From contig NC_086248.1 in NCBI RefSeq assembly GCF_021018805.1, positions 50,411,485 to 50,475,484 on the forward strand: DNA of 64,000 bases, given 5' to 3'. The notes beneath the pieces are model-generated. The model saw only the letters and a list, made by a program, of their open reading frames with translations, had not been told where the DNA came from and searched no databases. The position numbers and the translations under genes were made by a program. Of this stretch, positions 38,602-48,739 are shown piece after piece (position 1 is the stretch's first letter; each line of letters opens with the position of its first letter). Source of the stretch: Prinia subflava (taxonomy: Eukaryota; Chordata; Aves; Passeriformes; Cisticolidae).

Positions 38602-39260
38602 AACAGCATCAGCGACCCTGAGACAAGATGGACCATGGTAACTCCGTCTCGGTGCCGTCTCCGGTGGAGCGGCCGTTCTGGGCCATCGCGGCCCGGGGCG
38701 GCCCCTCCCCCACCGCGCAGAGACCTCGTGAGCCACCACGCGGCCGTCCCACCACCGCCGACCAGCCCGGCGCGGGCCCGGGTCCCGGCCCCTTGGGGCC
38801 CCGGCCCGCCTCGGCGCTGCGCGGGTTGCACAGCCCCGCTGGGCGGCGCGGCCCGGGTGGCGCGGCTCCGCCACGGCGAGGCTCCAGCGTGAGCCCCGGT
38901 GCGGCGGGACCGCTGCTGCGGCGCGTGGCTGCGGCGCGGCCCCGGCCCGCCTCGGCTCGGCGGCGCGGGCTGCGCGGCAGCGGCGCAGCACCCTCCGGCC
39001 TGTGGCAGCCGCGGCGCGGGCGGCGAACCGGCGGTGGAGCGGCCCCGGCGGCGGAGCGGCCCCGGCGGCGGAGCGGCCCCGGCGGAGGAGCGGCCCCAGC
39101 CCGGCGTGGCCGCGGCGCGGGGCAGTCCCGGCGGAGCCAACACGTGGCCCCAGCCCCGCCGCAGCACGCGCGGGCCCCAGCACCGGGAGAAGCCGCGCGA
39201 ACAGGTGCCCCTCCCCCCGCCCGGCAACAGCGGCGAAGCAGCCCTGGACAGCAGCGAAAG
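38600..39260 (+). other. Very GC- and CpG-rich interior block of the provirus
   Basis: About 660 bases of extremely GC-rich, CpG-dense sequence in an otherwise AT-rich window. It includes four direct copies of a 17-bp unit starting GGAGCGGCCCC at 39036, 39053, 39070 and 39087. Long open frames run through it on both strands (281 codons from 38628; 244, 223 and 219 codons on the minus strand). This is expected where stop codons are rare. The products are Pro/Arg/Ala/Gly-rich and match no retroviral protein I know. The 17-bp period changes frame at every copy, which argues against coding. It resembles a CpG-island type sequence. Confidence 0.75.
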
Positions 39261-39497
39261 GAACTCAGCCAGACGGCCATCAGAGAAGGAAAAAGCAGTC
39301 TTCAGTTGTGCCCAAGCCCCGCACCTTCCAAAACTCGGTTTTGTAAATTGTGTAACCTCCTTCCTTACCCTTACCCCCTCCTCCCCTCGCTGCTCCTTCT
39401 CCCTAACCCCCTTTCCCTTAACAAACCCCCGAGAGTTAACCCCTTCCTGCTAAACCCGGCACGGCACAGCTAACACCACGTGCTGCGCTGTGACCGC

Positions 39498-40204
39498 ATG
39501 GCCACCATGGCCACGTGCTCTCAGTCCCATCTTCCGCTTTCCAAGTCCCACAAGGTAAACGCTAAGAAACCAAACCCCAAAGCTAAAGTGAATTTGTAAT
39601 ACCAGTTTTGCAGCCTTGTATAATTGTTAATGCTACTTTGATTCCCTTTCCCTGTTTTTCTGCCCCTGTCCCTTGCTGTTCTGGCCAAACAGCAGGGTGT
39701 CCCAAACCCCTCCATTTCCTTCCCATCCCCATGAAGTAGTTTTTACAATTATGCCATTCTAGCTTTTGTGTGTGTTCATATTGCAGATTCCCCTGTTTTC
39801 TGTTTTAGAAAGCAGAGGCCTTTTCAGGTCACAAGTGTGGATCCAAGGGAAGCAGTTTTTGGATTGTCTTCTTGTAAGGCATGATTCAGTGGTAGATTAC
39901 TGAATCAATAACGCTTTTTGGGTTTATACTGTCCTCAGTTAGTTCTGAGGGTGATTGATAACCTAAATTGGTGTCTGAGAAAGTATTTGACGGTTTTGTA
40001 GTTTTTTTCTTTTGTTTTTCTTTTGATGACCTAAAACTGGGGGTCTTTTGTTAGGTCTCTGACACTTCTGGTGCAAGTATGGACGAAAAAAATCCCCAGT
40101 GGGTACATATGGACGAATGTAAACATTTGCATGCAGAGTGTAGGTCCTTTCGGTTGAACCAGTTGGAAAGTGAAAGGAGTGATTTGGCTCAGATCCTTGG
40201 GTGA
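39498..40204 (+). CDS. Candidate two-exon ORF inside the provirus, unknown product
   Basis: An ATG at 39498 (with a second, well-placed ATG at 39507 after GCCACC) opens 19 codons that end exactly at CAAG|GTAAAC (39554/39555), a good splice donor. After 500 bases come a long pyrimidine tract (40002-40024), a possible branch site CTAAAAC (40031) and TTGTTAG (acceptor at 40054). The downstream segment from 40055 continues in the same frame for 49 codons to TGA at 40202-40204, giving 68 residues. The second part is rich in charged residues and leucine, with a coiled-coil look. GTGAGA at 40201 could also be a donor, making 40055-40200 an internal exon. Unspliced, the first ATG gives only 33 codons, stopping at 39597. 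I do not recognise the protein. It may be captured host sequence or an element-specific product. Confidence 0.35.
39555..40054 (+). other. Candidate intron within the provirus
   Basis: Begins GTAAAC and ends TTAG, 500 bases. A pyrimidine-rich tract of about 23 bases lies some 30 bases before the acceptor. It is predicted from signals alone. Confidence 0.35.
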
Positions 40205-40571
40205 GAATCTGAGGCCGTGTGTGGAGCCCGGGGAACTCCACGTGTTTTCCTGTCCCTAGAGTGGGAGCAGAGGTCAGCGCCTCAGCCTAAACTGGGGGCT
40301 GTGGTGGTCTGAAAAGCCAGTTGGAAAAGACAAGACACTATTAGGCCAGTCACGCTGGAAAGGCTCAAACAAATTTGTTAACTTGTTTCAAATCTTGCAA
40401 TATAAACTCACATAACCCGTCTACTGCAATTACAAGGTCAGATCAACTGTTCACAGTATAACATAATCCTTACTGCAATTGTATTTGGTTTCATGCTGCA
40501 AAACTGTGTAATTACTGTTTCATTTTTTAAATTGTTAATTGTCATATGTCATATTTCTCTTCTCACATTTT
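40205..40571 (+). other. AT-rich 3' interior of the provirus
   Basis: This stretch between the candidate ORF and the purine tract shows no open frame of note and nothing resembling env. Composition is close to that of the host flanks. Confidence 0.5.
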
Positions 40572-40584
40572 AAAGAAAAAAAGG
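40572..40584 (+). other. Polypurine tract before the 3' LTR
   Basis: AAAGAAAAAAAGGG lies six bases before the 3' LTR start. It is in the expected place for the plus-strand primer of reverse transcription. The TGACT between it and the LTR is slightly unusual. Confidence 0.7.
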
Positions 40585-40590
40585 GTGACT

Positions 40591-41023
40591 TGTGGGATTG
40601 CATTTTATGGAAATGGTTTGCTCTGGCTCACCCCTGGGAAATGTATGGTTTATCCCAAGTCTGTACCCTCCCTGCAGTATCCTGTATCTGTAACCTCATT
40701 GGCTGGAGAATGTTACCGCGCCCTTTTGAACCTCTGTGATAAGAATGCTAAGGCAGAAGGCTCTGCCCCCTCTTGCCCCTCTACCCCTGGAGGCGTCCGG
40801 ACGCTCCTCTCTCCTCTCCCCCCTTCCCCCTCCCCCCTCCCCTTTCCCTCTCCCCCCTCCCCTTTCCGCTCTCCCTCAGTGAATAAACCCTCACCTCATC
40901 AGCACCCCACCGGCGTCTGAAGTCTCCTTGCCTGCAAACCCGGGAATACCACGACCCCAAAAGACCCCGGGGGTCTCCGGGGGGCACTCCCCGGGGACCT
41001 CCCCATAAATTTAAACAACAACA
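40591..41023 (+). mobile_element. 3' LTR of the ERVK-type provirus
   Basis: 433 bp with the same TG...CA ends as the 5' LTR. By eye there are about six substitutions, all transitions, and four single-base length changes between the two LTRs, or about 1.4 percent substitution. AATAAA lies at 40882-40887 and would end the proviral transcript. Confidence 0.93.
40882..40887 (+). terminator. Polyadenylation signal in the 3' LTR
   Basis: AATAAA followed by CCCTCACC, as in the 5' LTR and the solo LTR at 6 kb. Confidence 0.75.
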
Positions 41024-41029
41024 TTTCTG

Positions 41030-41751
41030 TGCTGTAAGCAGGCTGTCCTTCATTTTAATTACTGACTTTAACAAGGCAAGCCTGTTGATGCAAAACAGGA
41101 GAAAAAAATCATGTGGCTGAAAAAATTCAATATCTTTCTTAATGGGGACACCTGCGGTTTAGGTTCAAGCCATTTATACAGCAAAACCTGAATCATGAGC
41201 TCAGGATCATGTCCTGGCACCACAGTAAGGTTCAAATATAACTGATGGATCAGAAAAACTATGTTTCCCTACTGCTGTTTCCTTTTCACTCTGCTTAACA
41301 TACCTTTATCCCAGGGAAGTGGCCTGAATATGTCCTTCACAATGCCTACTGGCAAAATATGTAGGGAATACCTAATTGTGAATATGTAGGGTAGAATGGA
41401 GGTTCTTTGGGCCAAGAGAAGTAAATTTATTAGAGTTAAGTTACAGCATCAGCAACTGACTTAGGGAGGAGCAGAGAGGTCTGATTTGGGAGATAGGAAA
41501 TAGAGAAAACAAAAAATCACTAATTCCTTAGGAATTGTTTGCTACAGTTGTTAGATGAGATAGGTTTTCCCTGTGTATTATATACACATGCTAACATAAA
41601 ATATTTTAAATCGGTACCCTTGCTGATTATTTCCTGAAAGATATGTGCATAACTGACTATTTTAAATTAAGATGATGGGTAGAAACTTCCATTCATTATA
41701 GCAGTATTTAATTTTCAGCTTTATAGAGGTCTGTATTTAACTCCCCTGCTT
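41030..41751. other. Host flank, no gene recognised
   Basis: Unrecognised AT-rich sequence between the provirus and the next CR1 fragment. Confidence 0.5.
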
Positions 41752-42045
41752 TTCTCTGGTGAGACCCCATCAGAAGTCCTGTATCCAGCACTGGCATCTA
41801 CAGTGCAAGAAAAACATGGATGTGCTGGAGTGATCAAAGAGCAGGAGCAACCTCTTCTATGACAACAGGCTAGAAGAGTTGGGACTTTTCAGTCTGAAGA
41901 AGATAAAGCTCTGGGGAGAATTTAGGGCAGCTTCCAGTAGTTAAGGGAGCTCAGTAAAAAGAAGGGGACAAGCATCTTATCAGGACCTGTTGTGACTGGA
42001 TCAGAGGCCACAGTTTTAAACTAAAGGAGTGTAGATATAAGGGAT
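41752..42045 (+). mobile_element. CR1 LINE fragment, plus orientation
   Basis: In CR1 order it shows GAGACCCCATCAGAAGTCCTG, GTGCTGGAG, GGCTAGAAGAGTTGGGACTT, TCAGTCTGAAGAAG and AGGGCAGCTTCCAGTAG, then TGGATCAGAGGCCACAG. It covers the ORF2 C-terminus and early 3' untranslated region. The tail is missing and the coding frame is broken. Confidence 0.85.
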
Positions 42046-42231
42046 ATAATCAGACATTTTCAGCTGGTTGTTACTGCTTCTTTTCATCAGATTAACATAT
42101 CTGATAAATGGTTCACTTGTTCACCTGTAATTTAAATGCCTACTTCCAGATTCCAGTCTATAGTCTGTGTTTGCCTGATGAGCCTACAGAAGACGTGCTT
42201 GAAGACAGAGAGGGAAAAATAATGTATTTAA

Positions 42232-42278
42232 ATTACACACACACACATATATATACATATACACATACACACACATTT
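42232..42278. repeat. (CA)n/(TA)n microsatellite
   Basis: ACACACACACA followed by TATATATACATATACACATACACACACA. Confidence 0.92.
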
Positions 42279-45200
42279 ACATGGACAGTGCAATGGAATT
42301 GACATTTGCTCTTTTGGAATTGTGGAGATTCTAAATATGACCAAGGTAAAGGGCCAACTGGCTCAGAAAGTCTACATCACACCTCAGAGTCTACTTAGAA
42401 AGTTTTATCTCTGTGTGGAGAAAGCAAATTCTTTCATTGCAAAACTAAGTGTCAGGGAATGAGTGCCTTCATGTAGCACCACACTAAGAAATGCAGTAGT
42501 GCCTGACAAAGGCTACAGAGTAGTACTTGTATAAACAGGAAGAAAAAATCAGATTTACAGGAAAATGAAAGGACCAGTCCCTGAGAAAGAACTAAAGGGT
42601 TTTTTTGCAGAAGGTTGTAAAAGTCCTGCAACCTAATGCTTGGAAAGCACGGAGTTCTCCGAAGCACTCTGAAAGTCAAAGTTCTCCTGTTCTCTGTTGT
42701 AGTTGTTTGTAACAATTAAAACTAACAGTAATATATCACAAAAACTTGTGGAACAATATTTATCGCTGTTCTACATAGTTATATTTCCAGAAGGCCAATC
42801 CTGGTGTGTCTTGCTGCTGTAAAAATGCAACTATCGTTTTATTATCCCCGTTACAGAACATCCTTCATTATTTATAGAGATTGTGTTTGCAAAGACAAAT
42901 GACTTCTGTTCTTTCCAGAAGCAATAAAAAAGTGATAACACTTTTTGTTAACAACCAATTCCTTCCCTACCCCCTGAGCTTGCTGCATGCTCTTCTAATC
43001 TTGGGGTTTCATAGGCAGTTTGACAGACTGCACAGTTGTATTTATTACCTGTCATAGGTTAAGGATTTTTTTTGTCCACTTCCATTTTCCACTCTAATTA
43101 TGGTAGTAATAAAGTATTTCTTGAAATTAATTCAGTTATGTGTTCTGGGTGTAATTTTTTAAGCATATACATAAATACTTATGTTAGTAGATGGACTATT
43201 TTAGTAGAATATATTATCTTCTGAGAGATCACAATGATCATGCTCCAAAAACCTGTCATATGGTTCTAATACTTAGACTGTTGTCTTTATCAGACAAACA
43301 TTCAGAGTTCTTTGATGTATATTACACAATGATTATTCATAATATAAAGCATTATTTCTTAATGACTTTGCATAACTTAGATGTTAATGCTATGAAGCTA
43401 ATTTTCAAGCTTTCAAGTACTCATTCTCTGATAATGTTTCCTACTTATAAGCCTCATGGAGGAGCTTCTGCACAGTATTCCAATAATCTCTATAAAAACA
43501 ACAGCAAAATTTATCAGTCTAGTGTGGAAACAAGCAGAAAAATCATGCAAAGAATCCAAGGATATACTCAGCAGAATTAACGGTGAGAAACATATTTCCT
43601 TTCTGGGGAAAGGCAAGTGGAAGCCGAAAGAAAAAATTTAAAGAAACTGGGAGCTGGATGTTGTCTAAGGTTTACTTCATCTTGTGTTTTTAAAATAAAA
43701 TGTCCATTTCTAGATCAGGAGCCTAGTTTATGCTCTGAACCACTGCTAAGTGCATGAAGGGTTGCATTATTCAGTGACAGCAAAGTAAATATTAATTTGC
43801 ACAAAGGCTATATTTTAGGCAAGACATCAGCAGAGCAGAACAAGTTGAATTTTACAGTAATTAGAGAGCATAGCAAGTCTACAGTGATAAAATGTGAATT
43901 TTTCAGTGGACTTTAGAAAAAAGTTCATGCACAATGTACAACAAAGCCAGTCTTGACAGCCATGCTTGACAGTAAATCTAATGAATGGGAATTGGATCAT
44001 AAGGCTGGATTTGGCTTTAGTTTTGTTATGACTGCTGTGTATGTGATAGGGAAGAGGACAAGGATAATGAATTTTTATCCTATTTTCATCTTTGATTGCA
44101 GAACTCAGAATAAATTACTGCATCTCTAATTGTATTCTGTTGTATCAGTATAAAATTATTGTCACTTTAGTCATGAAGATAATGACTGTAAGTCTACTAT
44201 TTTTTCCTTGTCAATGACTAGCTGTTGTATCTGATGAAATCTGCTTGGAAATCAGTTCCTCTCTTTTCCTATCTAGGTGTGAGGGACACATGCAACCCAT
44301 ATTTAAATGCTGTTCTAGCAACAGAAATGGACTGAACAGTGACATCGACTTGTTTTGCTTTGGAATTTTCAAACATGTGTGCATAATCCAAAGTAGAGTC
44401 CACATAACTGCTGAAGAATGAGCAGCAGTTAAGCAACAGTGCTGCATTTTAGATGTTCTGAACTAAGGTCTATACAGTGTCTTATCAAATTAACAAGATT
44501 ATTTTACAGAAGTCTATGTTTTTTTAGTAATGTTGAAGGTAGCAATAATTAAAAATGATATGTTTATATCATTAAGTCATTGGTCTGGTCCTAAAACCAG
44601 AAAAATATATTAATACTGTGCAGTCCTAAACATAGAAGGAAAGAATTATCAGACTGATAAAAGAGTTTTGCTGTTGCTGTCCAGGTGCTACTGTCTCTCT
44701 ACAGCACTTTTCGAGGGGCTGTGAGTGTATCAGACTGAGTCAGTGGTTGTACAAGGTCCCTCAAGTGCGTGGTACTGGGAGATGTGTGTGGCTCACTGCA
44801 TCTTTCCTCATCACAGAGTGCTACTGCTACATGTCAGAGATCAAAGCAAAGGCAAGTTGAAAGAGTCCAGCAATCCTTACATTTCCCATTTTCAAGAGTT
44901 TAAGGGTATCCTCGTCTTCTCTTCCAGGGCAAAAGGCTGCCTTTGAGAAATCTCCATGGCCTTTTTTTTCCCTTGCACATGCATTAAGAGCTTTTGCAGG
45001 TGGACAGTGTAAGTACCCAAGGTTCCACAATTGTGACAAGTAAGCAGTAGCATATTAATAGGTGTTACCACAATAGATGTTTGAAGTGTTGAACCAGGTC
45101 AGAATGTTTTTTTAAGATCTGTGAGCTTGTCTAAAAATATTGAATTATTTTCCTCACGGAGTGTCTGACTTAATATCAGGGAAAAAACGGAAATTAAGAT

Positions 45201-45365
45201 TCAGTGTAGAAGAAACACTCTTTCTGACAATAGAGAGCCTACAAGACATCCTGTGTGTTTCTTATAAGTTGTGGTGAAAAGGCATCATTTTAGAATTCTC
45301 AGCCTTGAAATTAGCTTGTATTTTAAGAATCCCAACCATCTATTTCTAAACAAATGGGGAAAGAA
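42279..45365. other. AT-rich sequence, no gene recognised
   Basis: A 129-codon open frame (43191-43580, plus) has no recognisable domain, AT-driven composition and an overlapping open frame on the other strand, so I do not call it a gene. No named repeat seen. Confidence 0.5.
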
Positions 45366-45520
45366 AACCAAAACAGGTTAAAGTCAAACAAAACAACAGA
45401 AAAAACCCCAACCAACAAACAAACAAACAGAATCCAACCAACCAACCAACCAACCAAGAACCACAATCCCCCAAAAAACAACAAAAACCTCAAACCAAAC
45501 AAAAAATCCCACCAAAACTA
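45366..45520. repeat. A/C-rich low-complexity region with (CAAA)n and (CAAC)n
   Basis: AACAAACAAACAAAC passes into CCAACCAACCAACCAACC, flanked by AAACC-type text. The minus-strand open frame across it is Val/Phe/Gly/Trp-rich and artefactual. Confidence 0.85.
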
Positions 45521-48364
45521 CTAGGGATTTACAGTGAAGGAAGGCACAATAGACTCTCAAGACTACTCTTTTGCCAAATTTTCTAAACAAGAAAATACAA
45601 AGAATTTTTAGAAATTCAGATGTTAGCATAATGGATTGCAACTTTAAAAATACAGAGGAGAAAATTCAATTACCAAAGCATTGGAAACCATTAAACAAAG
45701 ATGTCAATCTTAGTCCAAGAAGAAATAGGGGATTCCCTTACAATTTGAATAGAATCCTTTGGGGTTTAATTGTAAATCATCTCACCTAGAATACATGAAA
45801 GTTTATTTTGAAATTTTTCCTAGTATTGAGTCTTTTGGATTATTCACTAAAGATGTCCTGGAACATTGCACAGTAATTTCCAACATTTAAAAGTTATGAC
45901 CTGCGGCTATTTTAAAACCAGTCTTGTTAAGATCTTATTTTCCTTTTTATACTTGACATAACTGGAGGCAAAAAAGTAATTGAATCCTATGTATCTTCAT
46001 GGGGGGAAGAGTATGTGTGTGACTAGGGGGTTAAATAAAGGTTATGCGGTACCAGCTCCACTTCTGCAAGAAAATGTGGGTTTTTCTAATGAATGCTCAG
46101 CATGGTCTAGTGAGAATTTTCAATTCCTAACCACTTACACTGCACTTTGTGGCCAAAACAAACCTTACAGACTGGAGTGTAGAAAAGATAATTTGCTGAA
46201 AAAACCACAATAGCTATTAAAAACAAAAGCTGCTCCCTCTTTCCCAGCTGCTCATCTGTACCACGCTATAGCAAACCAAAGCTGTGCCTTTTTTCAATAT
46301 TCCATAACAATTTGTGAATCTCAATTCAAAAAAAAGTGTTCAGGCTAAGGTTTTACAGCTATCTCTATTTTTGTGTTTTCAGTGCTCCATATAACACTTC
46401 TGTAGGTCACAACTACAGTACAGTTAGCATGAAAACAGATTTCATCGTGTAGAAATGTAACATTTCCATTTGGGGCTGATGTAGGTTTTTCTCATTACAA
46501 ACTCAACTTTATTTTCTCCTTCTTTACACTATAATTTCTTGTTTAGACAGTTTGAAAATGAACAGTTAGCATGCTATTGACTGCACTTAGGACTGCTAGG
46601 GTGAAACTTTATTCTCTGCAAAGCCAACCATTAGGATTTACAGGAATTACAGTCATGATTTTTTAATATGCTTTTGACCAAGTTCTACCTAAAAATTTTA
46701 GGACTGCTAAAGAGCAGAGATCATGACTGTCCATCAGATTTGTTTTCATTTGTCAAAATAACTCTTCTCAAACGAAGTAATTAACCTCTAATTTAAAGAT
46801 CCTGTGTCAGTCTTCTTTTGCTCAAAACAAGCTTCTCAGATAGTCGGTTGAATCCTGACAAATTTAATTATGTCCATGGGAGATCACAGATGGGAACCGT
46901 TCTTGTACTTCCAAGGTGGTTTTTGTCTTCTACATTGGTTCCTGGAATACAAGAGCATGTTTTACTTAATAGAGAGGACTAGACTGTCAGGAATTGCTTA
47001 CTTCATGTTGGGAAGCATCTTGAATCTTTGATCCAGAAACTGTCTTGGTTATTTGTGTCAGTTGCTGCCTTCATCCTCCAATAATCCATTGCTCTGCATT
47101 TAGGATTATTGATGGAACAGAGATGCTATCCTATGCAAAAGAGAGAAAATTTAACCTCTAATTTATAAAATTAATAATACTTAGACATTAATCCAATATC
47201 TTCACAGAAATGATAAACCAGTTTTAGGAATATAGATGACTGAGTAAAACAAATATTTGCTTCTTAGTATTTTAACATATAGATACTTTGAAAACAAAAT
47301 AACCTTGTATCTAATATGCCATTTATAGTGAAGCATTTAAAAGTGTCGTTATAGGATGTCAGCAAGAATTTGAGATTATTGTGTTTTCCCCTCATGATTC
47401 ATGAACTTGTTCTCTCTCACACCTTATGCCCAGAGACAGACCTAACTTCTTGAGCCCCTTCCAAATATTCCTCTTTCTGTAGTCTGTTCTTTGACATCTG
47501 TCAGATCATAGTCCTAAACTACTGTCATTCATGGAGACACCTCGACCATAAATTACATAAAGCCCTAGGATTCCTAAGGCATTCTTTTCTACAAGCTGTG
47601 GATAGAATAAAAAATAAATTCTATGTAACCATGTTTCCTGCTGATTGGTGCTTTTGTCCATCAAACTTTCAGAGACTGCTGAGCAGCAAGAACTGATTCT
47701 GCAGTCTGTTTATTTGTGTTAGTTTTTTTATCCTATATAGCTTCTCATTCAAAGCATATTGCCTTAAAGGATCATTTAAGTACATATTCAGAAGTTGAAC
47801 TTCTGATTTACAAGGACAATGAATATGGCTGTTTCTTTATATTAGCTAAGTAATCTGCCAAAAATAATATATATATATAATTTTTAATCATAGCTTGTGC
47901 AAAAAGATGATATTTTTGTAAAGTATATTTTCTATGTTTAAAAGGCTGCTCTTTTCCCCTGCCCCTTATCTATATTGGATAGCTCATTAACATGCAAGGA
48001 ACAGATTCTTGTAATAAAAGAGCGTGTAACTGCTTACCATTTGGATATACCACATGAAAGGAAAATCAGCTGTAATCCAAGGAGCCACTATCACAGACAG
48101 AGTTGAAAATGCCATGCCTTATTTAAACATTTTGATTTCTATGTTAAAAATTAAAAAAAAAGGTCTCTTGTCTCCTTATTTTTAACAACAAGCCATGTTT
48201 TAGTTAAACATAACATTAACTGTCAATATACAAGCAGTCATAAGATAAGGTTTAACAATTCTTCTGCCAAATTAATCTATATTTTTCATTTAATATATAA
48301 ATGCATAAACTGTTCTAATTTCTAGGTTCCAGGCATGATCAAAAAGTTAAGGGTAAAGGAAAAT
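45521..48364. other. AT-rich sequence, no gene recognised
   Basis: No exon, RNA gene or named element. A short TATATATATATA run lies near 47866. Confidence 0.55.
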
Positions 48365-48734
48365 CCCTTCCCTTCCCTTCCCTTCCCTTCCCTTCCCTTC
48401 CCTTCCCTTCCCTTCCCTTCCCTTCCCTTCCCTTCCCTTCCCTTCCCTTCCCTTCCCTTCCCTTCCCTTCCCTTCCCTTCCCTTCCCTTCCCTTCCCTTC
48501 CCTTCCCTTCCCTTCCCTTCCCTTCCCTTCCCTTCCCTTCCCTTCCCTTCCCTTCCCTTCCCTTCCCTTCCCTTCCCTTCCCTTCCCTTCCCTTCCCTTC
48601 CCTTCCCTTCCCTTCCCTTCCCTTCCCTTCCCTTCCCTTCCCTTCCCTTCCCTTCCCTTCCCTTCCCTTCCCTTCCCTTCCCTTCCCTTCCCTTCCCTTC
48701 CCTTCCCTTCCCTTCCCTTCCCTTCCCTTCCCTT
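48365..48734. repeat. Perfect (CCCTT)74 pentanucleotide satellite (AAGGG on minus)
   Basis: 74 consecutive CCCTT units, 370 bases, without one interruption. The edge then degrades to TCCTTC. The plus strand is all pyrimidine and the minus strand all purine with regular GGG tracts, so triplex or G-quadruplex structures are possible. Open frames on both strands (144 and 145 codons) are purely translations of the repeat. Confidence 0.98.
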
Positions 48735-48739
48735 TCCTT

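Larger units (their letters stand above)
38144..41029 (+). mobile_element. Complete non-autonomous ERVK-type provirus (2.9 kb) with target duplication
   Basis: The element spans 38150-41023. TTTCTG at 38144-38149 is repeated at 41024-41029, a perfect 6-bp target duplication, the size typical of ERVK integrases. Its parts in order are: 5' LTR 38150-38580, lysine-like primer binding site at 38583, interior 38581-40590, a purine tract at 40572-40584 and 3' LTR 40591-41023. The interior is only about 2.0 kb. It contains no recognisable gag, protease, reverse transcriptase, integrase or env in any frame, so the copy must depend on proteins supplied in trans. The LTRs differ by about six transitions and four 1-base indels, so the insertion is fairly young. 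Confidence 0.93.

Noticed and set aside
38449..39473. Long open frames of 219-281 codons on both strands in the GC-rich proviral block
   Set aside because: Stop codons are rare at this GC content, frames are open on both strands at once, the 17-bp repeat shifts frame, and no retroviral or host domain is recognisable.
43191..43580. 129-codon plus-strand open frame
   Set aside because: AT-driven composition, no recognisable domain, no splice or promoter context, and an opposing open frame overlaps it.
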